The notes: a model not told the origin generated them from the sequence alone. DNA of 64,000 nt from Streptomyces sp. NRRL S-340 (GCF_000720185.1 NZ_JOIY01000006.1:1-64000), one strand, 5' to 3'; shown: positions 22,757 through 30,478, counted from the stretch's first letter. Made by a program: numbers and translations.

Positions 22757-24010
22757 GTGAGCAGCAGCGGCCTCATCTACGCAGTCATCGTCGGGGCCTG
22801 GGCCGCCTACTTGGTGCCGATGTGGCTCCGTAGGCAGGACGAGCTGAACGAGGCCCGTCCGACGGAACGCTTCAGCACCGCCATCCGGCTGCTGTCCGGA
22901 CGGGCGGGCATGGAACGCCGTTACGCCAGGGACCTCCGGGCGCGCTCCGCCGACGAGGGGGAGTCCAGCGCCGTGGAACCGGACGCCGTCACCGATTCGG
23001 TGGACGTCCGGTCCTTCGCCCTGCCCCCGGACCGTGCGGAGGTTCCCGCGCCCGGAGCCGAGGCCGGGCGGACCCCCCGCCCCGCGGCGTCGCCGGCGTC
23101 CCCGGCGCGGACCACGGCACCGGTGGCGCAGTCCGCGCCGGAACCCGGCCCCGAGCCGGAGGCCGCCCGGACCGACGAGGCCGTCCCCGCGCGGGGACGG
23201 ATCCCCGCGGCCCGGCGCGCGCCCGGCGCGGAGGCGGCGGCAGCACGCGCACGGCGCTCGAAGGTGCTCGCGCGCCGCAGGCGCACCACCGTCGTGCTCT
23301 TCCTCGCCTTCACCCTGGGCGCGATCGTCGCCGCCGTCGGCGGGCTCGCCTTCCTGTGGGTGCCCGCCGTGCCCGCCGTGCTGCTCAGCGCGTACATCGG
23401 CTACCTGCGCACCCAGGAGCGGCGCCGCTTCGCCTACCAGATGGACCGCCGCCGCGCCGAGGCCGCGGCGCAGCGGCTGCGGGAGAGCCGCCGCCAGCCG
23501 CGCCGGCGCGCGGCCCTGGGCGGGGCCGGGGCGGCGGACACGGAGGAGCCCGACGCGGGCCCCGAGCCGGAGACGGACCCCGGCCTGTCGGCGCTCGCCG
23601 CGGACCGGCGCGCCCTGGTGGAGCAGACGGACCACGCGGAGTGGCTGGACCAGCAGCAGCGTGAGCGCCGGCGGCGCCCCGGCCGCGGGGACAGCTGGGA
23701 CCCGGTACCCGTGCCGCTGCCGACGTACGTGACCGCGCCGGTCGCCCCGCGGGCCACCTCCGACGTGGACCTGGGCGCCCCGGACACCTGGAGTTCGGCG
23801 CGTTCGTCCGCCGCCGTGCCCGAGCAGGAGGCCGCCCCCGCGGCCGAGGAGCCGCAGGCTCCCGCGGCGGACGCGGAGGACCGTCCCGCCGCCGACGGCC
23901 GCAGCGACGCCCGCCGCGCCGCCTCGGCCCGCCGGTCCCGCGAGCGGGGCCGTACTCCGCTCTTCGACCAGTACGAGGACGGCGACCGGCCGCGCGCGGC
24001 CAACGAGTAA
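22757..24010 (+). CDS. sepX: SepX/GlpR-type membrane protein of the divisome
   Basis: A 417-residue membrane protein. TM1 is at residues about 5-23 (LIYAVIVGAWAAYLVPMWLRRQDEL), followed by a conserved RFSTAIRLLSGRAGMERRYARDLRAR block. A long Pro/Ala/Glu-rich disordered stretch leads to two close membrane segments (about 178-217) and a charged C-terminal tail. This layout and the position after galU, moeA-like and rimJ match Streptomyces SepX, required for stable divisomes and sporulation septation, and corynebacterial GlpR, the receptor of Glp. The homology call rests on architecture and synteny as I remember them. The GTG start is leaderless by inference. No operon partner follows; a tRNA gene is next. 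Confidence 0.82.
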   Translation: MSSSGLIYAVIVGAWAAYLVPMWLRRQDELNEARPTERFSTAIRLLSGRAGMERRYARDLRARSADEGESSAVEPDAVTDSVDVRSFALPPDRAEVPAPGAEAGRTPRPAASPASPARTTAPVAQSAPEPGPEPEAARTDEAVPARGRIPAARRAPGAEAAAARARRSKVLARRRRTTVVLFLAFTLGAIVAAVGGLAFLWVPAVPAVLLSAYIGYLRTQERRRFAYQMDRRRAEAAAQRLRESRRQPRRRAALGGAGAADTEEPDAGPEPETDPGLSALAADRRALVEQTDHAEWLDQQQRERRRRPGRGDSWDPVPVPLPTYVTAPVAPRATSDVDLGAPDTWSSARSSAAVPEQEAAPAAEEPQAPAADAEDRPAADGRSDARRAASARRSRERGRTPLFDQYEDGDRPRAANE

Positions 24011-24137
24011 CCCGCGAGCCGGGCTCCGGCACGGCGTGACGCCCTCTCAGACGCCGTGCGGGACCGCCGCCGCTGACCAGCCCGGGAACGGATTTCCAAC
24101 CACCCGGATGAGGATGCTAGAGTTTCACTCGTTGCAA

Positions 24138-24211
24138 GGGCCTGTGGCGCAGTCCGGTAGCGCACCTCGTTCGCATCGAGGGGGCCAGGGGTTCAAATCC
24201 CCTCAGGTCCA
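24138..24211 (+). tRNA. tRNA-Ala (anticodon CGC)
   Basis: Folds completely. The acceptor stem GGGCCTG/CAGGTCC has the G3-U70 pair that specifies alanine. The D stem is GCGC/GCGC, the anticodon stem CCTCG/CGAGG with loop TTCGCAT (anticodon CGC at 24172-24174), the variable loop 5 nt and the T stem AGGGG/CCCCT with loop TTCAAAT. Discriminator A is at 24211; the 3' CCA is not encoded. A -10-like TAGAGT lies at 24118-24123. It reads GCG, a frequent alanine codon in this DNA. Confidence 0.97.
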
Positions 24212-24217
24212 CGCAGC

Positions 24218-24260
24218 ACGAGATCCCGATCAGACGGTCACCGTCGGATCGGGATCTCGT
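24218..24260 (+). terminator. Terminator of tRNA-Ala
   Basis: A perfect 14-bp stem, ACGAGATCCCGATC (24218-24231) against GATCGGGATCTCGT (24247-24260). The loop itself contains a further 5-bp stem (GACGG/CCGTC), giving one long hairpin, followed by CGTTTCC. Confidence 0.88.
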
Positions 24261-24352
24261 CGTTTCCAGGGTCGGCCCTTCATCCGGTGAGCCGCTGATC
24301 CGTCGCTCCGGAGACTCAGGGAGCCGTAGATCCGGAGAGCCCTTCAGAGCGT

Positions 24353-24385
24353 GGCGGGAGGGAAGCGGAGCGGCTCCCTCCCGCC
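24353..24385 (-). terminator. Terminator of the GNAT gene
   Basis: A perfect 11-bp stem, GGCGGGAGGGA (24353-24363) and TCCCTCCCGCC (24375-24385), loop 11 nt, 14 nt beyond the stop codon on the minus strand. Confidence 0.75.
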
Positions 24386-24398
24386 GGGCGTCCCGCCG

Positions 24399-24878
24399 TC
24401 ACCGCAGGGGCTTGGCGTAGCACAGGCTCGACTCGTACTCCCGGTAGTAGCCGAACTTGGCGCACGGCTCGTAGCCGCTGGAGGTGTACAGGGCGATGGC
24501 CTCCGGCTGCTGGTCGCCGGTCTCCAGGACCATGCGGACGCGGCCGGCGGCGCGGGCGTCGTCCTCCAGGGCGGCGAGGATGCGGCGGGCCAGGCCCCGG
24601 CCGCGCATCGGCTCGATGACGAACATCCGCTTCAGTTCGGCGTCGCCGTCCTCGTTGCCCTCCTCGTTCTTGTCCTGGCTGCGCCAGCCGCCCGTGGCGA
24701 CGGGGGTGCCGTCCTCGTCGTAGGCGATGAGGTACACCCCGTTCGGCGGCCGGAAGTCGGCCGGGTCGAGGTGGGTGGCGTCGCCGCCGTCGCCGTAGCG
24801 CACGTGGTACTCGGCCTGGACCTCGTCGTTGAGCTTGACGGCGTCGGGGTGGTCGAAGGCGACCGGACGAATAAGCAT
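24399..24878 (-). CDS. GNAT family N-acetyltransferase
   Basis: A 159-residue single-domain acetyltransferase; the acceptor is unknown. The acetyl-CoA-binding A motif is ELKRMFVIEPMRGRGLARRILAALEDDAR, preceded by an acidic loop (DKNEEGNEDGD) and followed by VLETGDQQPEAIALYTSSGYEPCAKFGYY. The ATG at 24878 has a -10-like TACGGT (24891-24886, minus) 7 nt upstream and no SD, so leaderless expression is likely. It is divergent from xthA with only 90 nt between starts, an AT-rich stretch carrying both promoters. Confidence 0.9.
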   Translation of the reverse strand: MLIRPVAFDHPDAVKLNDEVQAEYHVRYGDGGDATHLDPADFRPPNGVYLIAYDEDGTPVATGGWRSQDKNEEGNEDGDAELKRMFVIEPMRGRGLARRILAALEDDARAAGRVRMVLETGDQQPEAIALYTSSGYEPCAKFGYYREYESSLCYAKPLR

Positions 24879-24968
24879 GTTATGTACCGTATATCAATGC
24901 AGTGAGAACGGAGAGGCTGGACCGGGTCTCTTACGGGACCCCGTCCAGTGTGCCGGTAAAGTGCCCGG

Positions 24969-25772
24969 GTGCTCACTGTGACCTCCGCCAACGTCAACGG
25001 ACTGCGTGCCGCCGCCAGGAAGGGCTTCGTCGAGTGGCTCGCCGGGACCGGCGCCGATGTGCTGTGCCTCCAGGAGGTGCGCGCCGAGCCGCAGCAGCTG
25101 CCCGAGCACGTGCGCACGCCGGACGGCTGGCACGCCGTGCACGCGCCAGCCGCCGCCAAGGGCCGCGCCGGTGTCTCCCTCTACACCCGCCGGGAGCCGG
25201 ACCGGGTCCGCGTCGGCTTCGGGTCGGCGGAGTTCGACGGCAGCGGACGGTACGTCGAGGCCGACCTGCCGGGCGTGACGGTCGCCTCCCTCTACCTGCC
25301 CTCCGGAGAGGTGGGCACCGAGCGGCAGGACGAGAAGCTCCGCTTCATGGGCGAGTTCCACGCCTATCTGAAGGAGCTGCGCGAGCGCGCCGCCGCGGAC
25401 GGGCGCGAGGTCCTGGTCTGCGGCGACTGGAACATCGCCCACCGGCAGGCCGACCTGAAGAACTGGCGCGCCAACCAGAAGAACTCCGGCTTCCTGCCCG
25501 AGGAGCGGGAGTGGCTGAGCTGGGTCCTGGACGCGGCGGACGGCGGGTACGTCGACGTCGTGCGCGCCCTGCACCCGGACGCCGAGGGGCCGTACAGCTG
25601 GTGGTCCTACCGGGGGCGGGCCTTCGACAACGACTCGGGCTGGCGCATCGACTACCACGTGGCCACGCCCGGGCTCGCGGGCCGGGCCGTCAAGGGTTTC
25701 GTGGAGCGCGCGGCCACGCACGCCGAGCGCTGGTCGGACCACGCGCCCGTGACGGTCGTGTACGACCTCTAG
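24969..25772 (+). CDS. xthA: Exodeoxyribonuclease III / AP endonuclease
   Basis: Mg-dependent 3'-5' exonuclease and AP endonuclease for base-excision repair. The 267-residue EEP-fold protein shows TSANVNGLRAA (residues 5-15), LCLQEVRAE with the metal-binding Glu, GDWNIAH, and RIDYHVATP and SDHAPVTV with the catalytic Asp-His pair. The start is GTG, with a TAAAGT -10 (24957-24962) six nt before it, suggesting a leaderless mRNA. Its stop codon TAG touches the left end of a palindromic repeat element. Confidence 0.95.
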   Translation: MLTVTSANVNGLRAAARKGFVEWLAGTGADVLCLQEVRAEPQQLPEHVRTPDGWHAVHAPAAAKGRAGVSLYTRREPDRVRVGFGSAEFDGSGRYVEADLPGVTVASLYLPSGEVGTERQDEKLRFMGEFHAYLKELRERAAADGREVLVCGDWNIAHRQADLKNWRANQKNSGFLPEEREWLSWVLDAADGGYVDVVRALHPDAEGPYSWWSYRGRAFDNDSGWRIDYHVATPGLAGRAVKGFVERAATHAERWSDHAPVTVVYDL

Positions 25773-25946
25773 GGCGCGTTTCGAAAGTCCCGCCTGCCCC
25801 GCGGCGCCTGGCGCGCGCGCTCGCCGCGTTGTCGGGATCGTCCACGTATGCCCGGTACGAGGACGACCCTCCGCCTTGCGATCACACGCACCAGGCGCCG
25901 CGGGGCCCGCCCTCCGGGCGGACGGCGCCACTTTCGAAACACGCCC
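25772..25946. repeat. 175-bp palindromic, MITE-like element
   Basis: The ends are 17-bp inverted repeats, GGGCGCGTTTCGAAAGT (25772-25788) and ACTTTCGAAACACGCCC (25930-25946), with one mismatch. Inside lies a perfect 15-bp inverted pair, CCCCGCGGCGCCTGG (25797-25811) and CCAGGCGCCGCGGGG (25891-25905), and a central imperfect pair GGATCGTCC/GGACGACCC. The whole unit can fold into one long hairpin and has no open frame of its own. It looks like a non-autonomous transposon or extragenic palindrome. No clear target-site duplication is seen. Confidence 0.75.
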
Positions 25947-25995
25947 CAGAGCGGTCCGGCCGGCAGGTCTGCCCGGCCGCGGCGGCCGGCCGGGT

Positions 25996-26673
25996 CTACG
26001 GCTTCTTGCGCAGCCGCCGGTCCAGTGCCATCGACAGCTCCGCGTCCACCACGCTCCTGGCCAGCGGGCGCAGCCGCTGGAGGTCCTCCTCGGAGGCGTG
26101 GCGGGTGATCAGGTCGGTGAACAGGCCGGCCAGTGCCTCGGCGTGTCGGCGGACGCGGTGGCCGGCGTCCAGCACCTCGGCGAGCGGGATGCCCTCGCGG
26201 ACCAGTGCGGCGGAGACGTCCAGCAGCCGGCGGCTGATGTGGACGATCTCGTCGCCGTCGGTGCCGAGGTAGCCCAGCTCCATGGCGGCGGCCAGGTTCT
26301 CGGCGGTGACCTCGCCCGCGAAGCGGTCGGCGAGTTCCTCCGGGGTGAGGCGGACCGGGACCTCCTCGGTGGGGGCGCCCAGGCCCAGCAGGTCGCCCAC
26401 GTCGCGGCCGTGGTCGAAGGCCTCGGCGAGTTCGGCGATGCCGCTGAGCGTGTGGCCGCGTTCGAGGAGGGCCGAGATGGTGCGCAGGCGGGAGAGGTGG
26501 TGGTCGTCGTACCAGGCGATCCGGCCCTCGCGGCGGGGCGGCGGTATCAGCTTGCGCTCGCGGTAGAAGCGCAGGGTGCGCACGGTGATGCCGGCCAGCC
26601 GGGCCAGCTCCTCCATGCGGTACTCGCGCGGGCCGCCGCCCTGTCCGTCCTGCCGTCCAGCGTCTTCTGCCAC
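25996..26673 (-). CDS. MerR-family transcriptional regulator
   Basis: A 225-residue regulator with an N-terminal winged-helix MerR domain (YRMEELARLAGITVRTLRFYRERKLIPPPRREGRIAWYDDHHLSRL, residues about 18-62), a linker helix and a large C-terminal effector domain without the cysteines of metal-sensing MerR proteins. It is divergent from the monooxygenase operon and so probably controls it, responding to an organic ligand. GTG 26673 has TAGGCT (26685-26680, minus) six nt upstream, so it appears leaderless. The intergenic region holds several palindromes. Confidence 0.9.
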   Translation of the reverse strand: MAEDAGRQDGQGGGPREYRMEELARLAGITVRTLRFYRERKLIPPPRREGRIAWYDDHHLSRLRTISALLERGHTLSGIAELAEAFDHGRDVGDLLGLGAPTEEVPVRLTPEELADRFAGEVTAENLAAAMELGYLGTDGDEIVHISRRLLDVSAALVREGIPLAEVLDAGHRVRRHAEALAGLFTDLITRHASEEDLQRLRPLARSVVDAELSMALDRRLRKKP

Positions 26674-26690
26674 ACCGGAAGCCTATGTTG

Positions 26691-26774
26691 TACCGCCGGT
26701 AACTTTCGTGGGCCGACCCCTACCGATCGGTACGTCTCTCCTCTACCCTCCCGATTGTGCCAGTGTTCACTGGC
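26691..26774. promoter_or_regulatory. Operator-like palindromes between merR and the monooxygenase operon
   Basis: Three dyads lie within 84 nt: TACCGCCGGTA (26691-26701), TACCGATCGGTA (26721-26732) and GCCAGTGTTCACTGGC (26759-26774). The first two share the half-site TACCG. They sit in the only regulatory space of the divergent pair and are candidate binding sites for the MerR-type protein or another repressor. Confidence 0.5.
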
Positions 26775-26806
26775 GGTATTGCTGGCGAGACATGGAGGGG
26801 CGCTCA

Positions 26807-28333
26807 ATGGCCGACTACGAGCACGTGCGGGTGGCGGTGATCGGGTCCGGGTTCGGCGGACTGGGCGCCGCGGTGCGACTGCGCCGGGAGGGGATCACCG
26901 ACTTCGTCGTGCTGGAGCGCGCCGACAGCGTCGGCGGCACCTGGCGGGACAACAGCTACCCGGGGTGCGCCTGCGACGTGCCCTCCCACCTCTACTCCTT
27001 CTCCTTCGCCCCGAACCCGCTGTGGCCGCGCACCTTCTCCGGCCAGCGGCACATCCGCGCCTACCTGGAGCACGTCGCCGACACCTTCGGCCTGCGCCCG
27101 CACCTGCGCTTCGGCTCCGAGGTCAAGAAGGCGGCCTGGAACACCGAGCGGCTGTGCTGGGACATCGAGACCAGCAGCGGGAACCTCTCCGCCGACGTCG
27201 TGGTCTCCGCGACCGGCCCGCTGTCCGACCCCAAGATCCCCGACATCCCGGGCCTGGACGGCTTCCCCGGCAAGGTCTTCCACTCCGCCCGCTGGGACCA
27301 CGACTACGACCTGGCGGGCAAGCGGGTCGCCATGATCGGCACCGGCGCCTCGGCCATCCAGATCGTGCCCGCCATCCAGCCCGAGGTGGCCCGTCTCACC
27401 CTCTTCCAGCGCACGCCGCCCTGGGTGATGCCCCGCGTCGACCGCGCCATCAGCGGCCTGGAGCGCTCCGTGCACCGGGCGGTGCCGGTCACCACCCGGC
27501 TGCGCCGCGGACTGCTGTGGGGCATCCGCGAACTCCAGGTGCAGGCCTTCACCAAACGGCCCGACGAGCTCGGCTTCGTCGAGCAGATCGCCAAGCGCAA
27601 CATGGCCCGCTCCATCAAGGACCCGGCGCTGCGCGCCAGGCTCACCCCTGACTACCGCATCGGCTGCAAGCGGATCCTGCTGTCCAGCACCTATTACCCG
27701 GCGCTCGCGCAGGACAACGTGGACGTGGTGGCCGGCGGCCTCAGCGAGATCCGCGGCGCCACCCTGGTCGCCGCCGACGGCACCGAGGCCGAGGCCGACG
27801 CGATCATCTTCGGCACCGGCTTCCACGTCACGGACATGCCGATCGCCGAGCGCGTCGTCGGGGCGGACGGCCGCACCCTGGCCGAGACCTGGAAGGACGG
27901 CATGGCCGCGCTGCGCGGCGCCACCGCCGCAGGCTTCCCGAACTGGATGACGATCATCGGCCCCAACACCGGCCTCGGCAACTCCTCGATGATCCTCATG
28001 ATCGAGTCCCAGCTGAACTACATGGCCGACTACCTGCGCCAGCTCCACGTCCTCGGCGGCAGGGCCGCCCTGGACGCCCGGCAGAGCGCCGTGGACTCCT
28101 GGAACCGCACGGTGCAGGAGCGCATGAAGCGCACCGTGTGGAACACCGGCGGGTGCACCAGCTGGTACCTGGACGCCCATGGCCGCAACACCACGGTCTG
28201 GCCGGGCACGACCACCGAGTTCCGGCGCGCCACGCGGCGCGTGGACCTCGCGGAGTACGAGGTCGTCCGGCAGCCCCGGCCCGCGGCCGCCCCCGCGGCT
28301 GCCGCCCCCCGGCCCGCGGAGGTGGACGCGTGA
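26807..28333 (+). CDS. Baeyer-Villiger-type flavin monooxygenase
   Basis: FAD- and NADPH-dependent oxygenase that inserts oxygen into ketones or hydroxylates related substrates. The 508-residue protein has the FAD Rossmann motif GSGFGGLG (residues 13-20), VVLERADSVGGTWRDNSYPGCACDVPSHLYSFS, the exact Baeyer-Villiger fingerprint FxGxxxHxxxW (FPGKVFHSARW, about 153-163), the NADPH motif GTGASA and a distal GTGFHVTD. The ATG is 6 nt after GAGGGG. It begins a three-gene operon with overlapping stops: monooxygenase, alpha/beta hydrolase, SDR. That order suggests ketone to ester or lactone, then hydrolysis, then alcohol/ketone conversion. Confidence 0.92.
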   Translation: MADYEHVRVAVIGSGFGGLGAAVRLRREGITDFVVLERADSVGGTWRDNSYPGCACDVPSHLYSFSFAPNPLWPRTFSGQRHIRAYLEHVADTFGLRPHLRFGSEVKKAAWNTERLCWDIETSSGNLSADVVVSATGPLSDPKIPDIPGLDGFPGKVFHSARWDHDYDLAGKRVAMIGTGASAIQIVPAIQPEVARLTLFQRTPPWVMPRVDRAISGLERSVHRAVPVTTRLRRGLLWGIRELQVQAFTKRPDELGFVEQIAKRNMARSIKDPALRARLTPDYRIGCKRILLSSTYYPALAQDNVDVVAGGLSEIRGATLVAADGTEAEADAIIFGTGFHVTDMPIAERVVGADGRTLAETWKDGMAALRGATAAGFPNWMTIIGPNTGLGNSSMILMIESQLNYMADYLRQLHVLGGRAALDARQSAVDSWNRTVQERMKRTVWNTGGCTSWYLDAHGRNTTVWPGTTTEFRRATRRVDLAEYEVVRQPRPAAAPAAAAPRPAEVDA

Positions 28334-29289
28334 GCCGTCCCGCGCGCGCCCCCTTCGGTCCCTACGCCCCGCCCGTCCCCGACCGTGAACTCACCGTCGT
28401 CTCCGCCGACGGCGCCCGGCTGCACGTCGAGGTGCACGGGGCCGAGGGCGCCCCCGCGGTCGTCCTCGCCCACGGCTGGACCTGCTCCACCGCCTTCTGG
28501 GCCGCCCAGATCCGCGAACTCGCCGCCGCTCACCGGGTCGTCACCTACGACCAGCGCGGCCACGGACGCAGCCCGGCGAGCCCGGTGTGCACCACGCGGG
28601 CGCTCGCCGACGATCTGGAGGCCGTGCTCGCCGCCACCCTCGCACCCGGGGAGAAGGCCGTGGTCGCGGGCCACTCCATGGGCGGGATGACGGTCATGGC
28701 GGCGGCCGGCCGGCCCGGATTCCGGGAGCACGCCGCGGCCGTCGTGCTGTGCAGCACCGGCAGTTCACGGCTGGTCGAGGAGGCGACCGTCGTCCCGATC
28801 CGGCCGGGCCGGCTGCGCACCCGGCTGACCCGGGGGATCCTCGGCTCCCGGGCCCCGCTCGGCCCCGTCACACCGCTCGCCCTGCGGATCCTCAAGTACG
28901 GGACGCTCGGCCCCGGTTCGGCGGCCCACGTGACGCAGGCGTGCGCGCGGATCGTGCACGCCTGCCCGGCCCGGGTGCGCCACGCCTGGTCGCGGATCTT
29001 CGACGGGCTCGATCTCGGGGACGGCGTACGGCAGTTGAGGGTGCCGGCCGCGGTCGTCGTGGGCACGGCCGACCGGCTGACGCCGCCGGTGCACGCGCGG
29101 GCGCTGGCCGCCGCGCTGCCGCGGTGCGCGGGCCTGACCGAACTGCCCGGCATCGGGCACATGACCCCCATGGAAGCGCCCGAGCAGGTCACCGCGACGA
29201 TCCGGGACCTCGTGGACGCGCACCTGCGCGCACGCGGGCACGACAACGACGACGACAACGAGGCCGCACGGATCGGAGAGGGCGCATGA
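28330..29289 (+). CDS. Alpha/beta hydrolase
   Basis: A 319-residue alpha/beta-fold hydrolase. The oxyanion segment is VVLAHGWTCSTAFW, the nucleophile elbow GHSMGG (Ser about 118), the acid probably the Asp in VVVGTADRLTPP, and the catalytic His in LPGIGHMTPMEAP. An esterase or lactonase would suit its place after a Baeyer-Villiger enzyme. GTG overlaps the monooxygenase stop as GTGA, so it is translationally coupled. The C-terminus ends in an acidic Asp/Asn run (HDNDDDNE). Confidence 0.9.
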   Translation: MSRPARAPFGPYAPPVPDRELTVVSADGARLHVEVHGAEGAPAVVLAHGWTCSTAFWAAQIRELAAAHRVVTYDQRGHGRSPASPVCTTRALADDLEAVLAATLAPGEKAVVAGHSMGGMTVMAAAGRPGFREHAAAVVLCSTGSSRLVEEATVVPIRPGRLRTRLTRGILGSRAPLGPVTPLALRILKYGTLGPGSAAHVTQACARIVHACPARVRHAWSRIFDGLDLGDGVRQLRVPAAVVVGTADRLTPPVHARALAAALPRCAGLTELPGIGHMTPMEAPEQVTATIRDLVDAHLRARGHDNDDDNEAARIGEGA

Positions 29290-30179
29290 GCAAGGTCAGC
29301 CTGGAGGGACAGGTCGCGGTCGTCACGGGCGCCGCACGGGGCGTCGGTGAACTGCTCGCCCGCAAGCTGTCCGCACGCGGCGCGAAGGTCGCGCTCGTCG
29401 GACTGGAACCGGACGCGCTCAAGCAGGTCGCGGAGCGGCTGCACGGCGAGAGCGCCCACTGGTACGCCGACGTCACCGACCACGAGGCGATGGCCCGGGT
29501 CGCGGCCGAGGTGAAGGAACGGTTCGGCCGGGTCGACATCGCGGTCGCCAACGCCGGTGTGGCGACCGGCGGACCGTTCGCCGACTCCGACCCGGAGTCC
29601 TGGCGCCGCGTGATCGAGGTCAACCTCGTCGGATCGGCGGTCACCGGGCGGGCGTTCCTGCCCGCGCTGACCGAAAGCCGGGGGTATCTGCTCCAGATCG
29701 CCTCGCTGGCCGCGATCACCCCGGCGCCGATGATGACGGCGTACTGCGCCTCCAAGTCCGGTGTGGAGGCGTACGCGCACAGCCTGCGCGCCGAAGTCGG
29801 CCACCGGGGCGTGCGCGTGGGCGTGGCGTACCTGTCGTGGACCGACACCGACATGGTGCGCGGCGCCGACCAGGACGACGTCATGCGGGAGTTGAGGCAG
29901 CGGCTGCCGTGGCCGTCGAACAAGACGTATCCGCTGGGCCCGGCCGTGGACCGGATCGTGGACGGCATCGAGCGCCGCTCCAGCCACGTGTACGGGCAGT
30001 GGTGGCTGCGCGGGATGCAGGGGGTGCGCGGGTATCTGCCCGGGGTCATCGGGACCGTGGGGCAGCGGGAGATGCGGCGGTTCGCCGACCGGCTCACAGG
30101 CATGCGGACGGGGCTGGTCGGGGCGGGCGGAGCGGCCGACGAACAGCACCGGACGACCTCGGTCACACGCCGTCACTGA
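29286..30179 (+). CDS. Short-chain dehydrogenase/reductase
   Basis: A 297-residue classical SDR: NAD(P)-binding TGAARGVG near residue 15, NAG motif VANAGVATGG, catalytic Ser in LLQIASLAAI, and YCASK with the catalytic Tyr and Lys. The C-terminal third (about 220-297) carries YGQWWLRGMQGVRGYLPG and a basic helix, typical of longer membrane-associated SDRs. ATG overlaps the hydrolase stop (ATGA). The third enzyme of the operon, probably interconverting an alcohol and ketone in the same pathway. Confidence 0.9.
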   Translation: MSKVSLEGQVAVVTGAARGVGELLARKLSARGAKVALVGLEPDALKQVAERLHGESAHWYADVTDHEAMARVAAEVKERFGRVDIAVANAGVATGGPFADSDPESWRRVIEVNLVGSAVTGRAFLPALTESRGYLLQIASLAAITPAPMMTAYCASKSGVEAYAHSLRAEVGHRGVRVGVAYLSWTDTDMVRGADQDDVMRELRQRLPWPSNKTYPLGPAVDRIVDGIERRSSHVYGQWWLRGMQGVRGYLPGVIGTVGQREMRRFADRLTGMRTGLVGAGGAADEQHRTTSVTRRH

Positions 30180-30200
30180 TCGACATGCACAGGGTCACCG

Positions 30201-30262
30201 CCCGTGTGAATCTGGTCGAGGCCGATCCCCTCACCCACTTGGGGATCCCCCTCACACGGGAG
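30201..30262 (+). promoter_or_regulatory. Nested hairpin leader overlapping the SD of the small gene
   Basis: An outer 9-bp stem CCCGTGTGA (30201-30209) / TCACACGGG (30252-30260) encloses an inner 7-bp stem GATCCCC (30224-30230) / GGGGATC (30241-30247). The outer right arm includes the GGG of the GGGAG Shine-Dalgarno (30258-30262) for the gene at 30272. It could be an operon terminator, a protein-binding site or a structure that masks the SD. Confidence 0.5.
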
Positions 30263-30271
30263 TGAAACAGC

Positions 30272-30478
30272 ATGGGTATGAAGGACAAGTTCCAGGACCA
30301 GCCCGAGCAGTGGAAGCAGCAGGGCAAGGAGCGCATGCAGGAGGGCCGCGAGAAGGCCGGCCAGCGTGCGGGCCAGCAGCGTGAGCAGGGCCGCCAGGGC
30401 GGTGAGCGTGGGCGTCAGGGCATCGAGGACGCGCACGACGAGATGGAGGACCGTCTCAACGAGGACTACGACCGGTAG
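30272..30478 (+). CDS. Small hydrophilic Gln/Arg/Glu-rich protein (68 aa)
   Basis: A 68-residue, highly charged helical protein (MGMKDKFQDQPEQWKQQGKERMQEG, then repeats of RAGQQREQGRQGGERGRQG). It resembles CsbD-like or other desiccation/stress hydrophilins in composition but has no defined domain match I can name. GGGAG lies 9 nt before the ATG, and a second ATG follows two codons later. A very strong terminator closes it, so it is a single-gene or last-gene unit. Confidence 0.78.
   Translation: MGMKDKFQDQPEQWKQQGKERMQEGREKAGQRAGQQREQGRQGGERGRQGIEDAHDEMEDRLNEDYDR

Noticed and set aside
25772..25946. Insertion sequence encoding a transposase
   Set aside because: The element is only 175 bp, has no open frame and no clear target duplication; at most a non-autonomous derivative.
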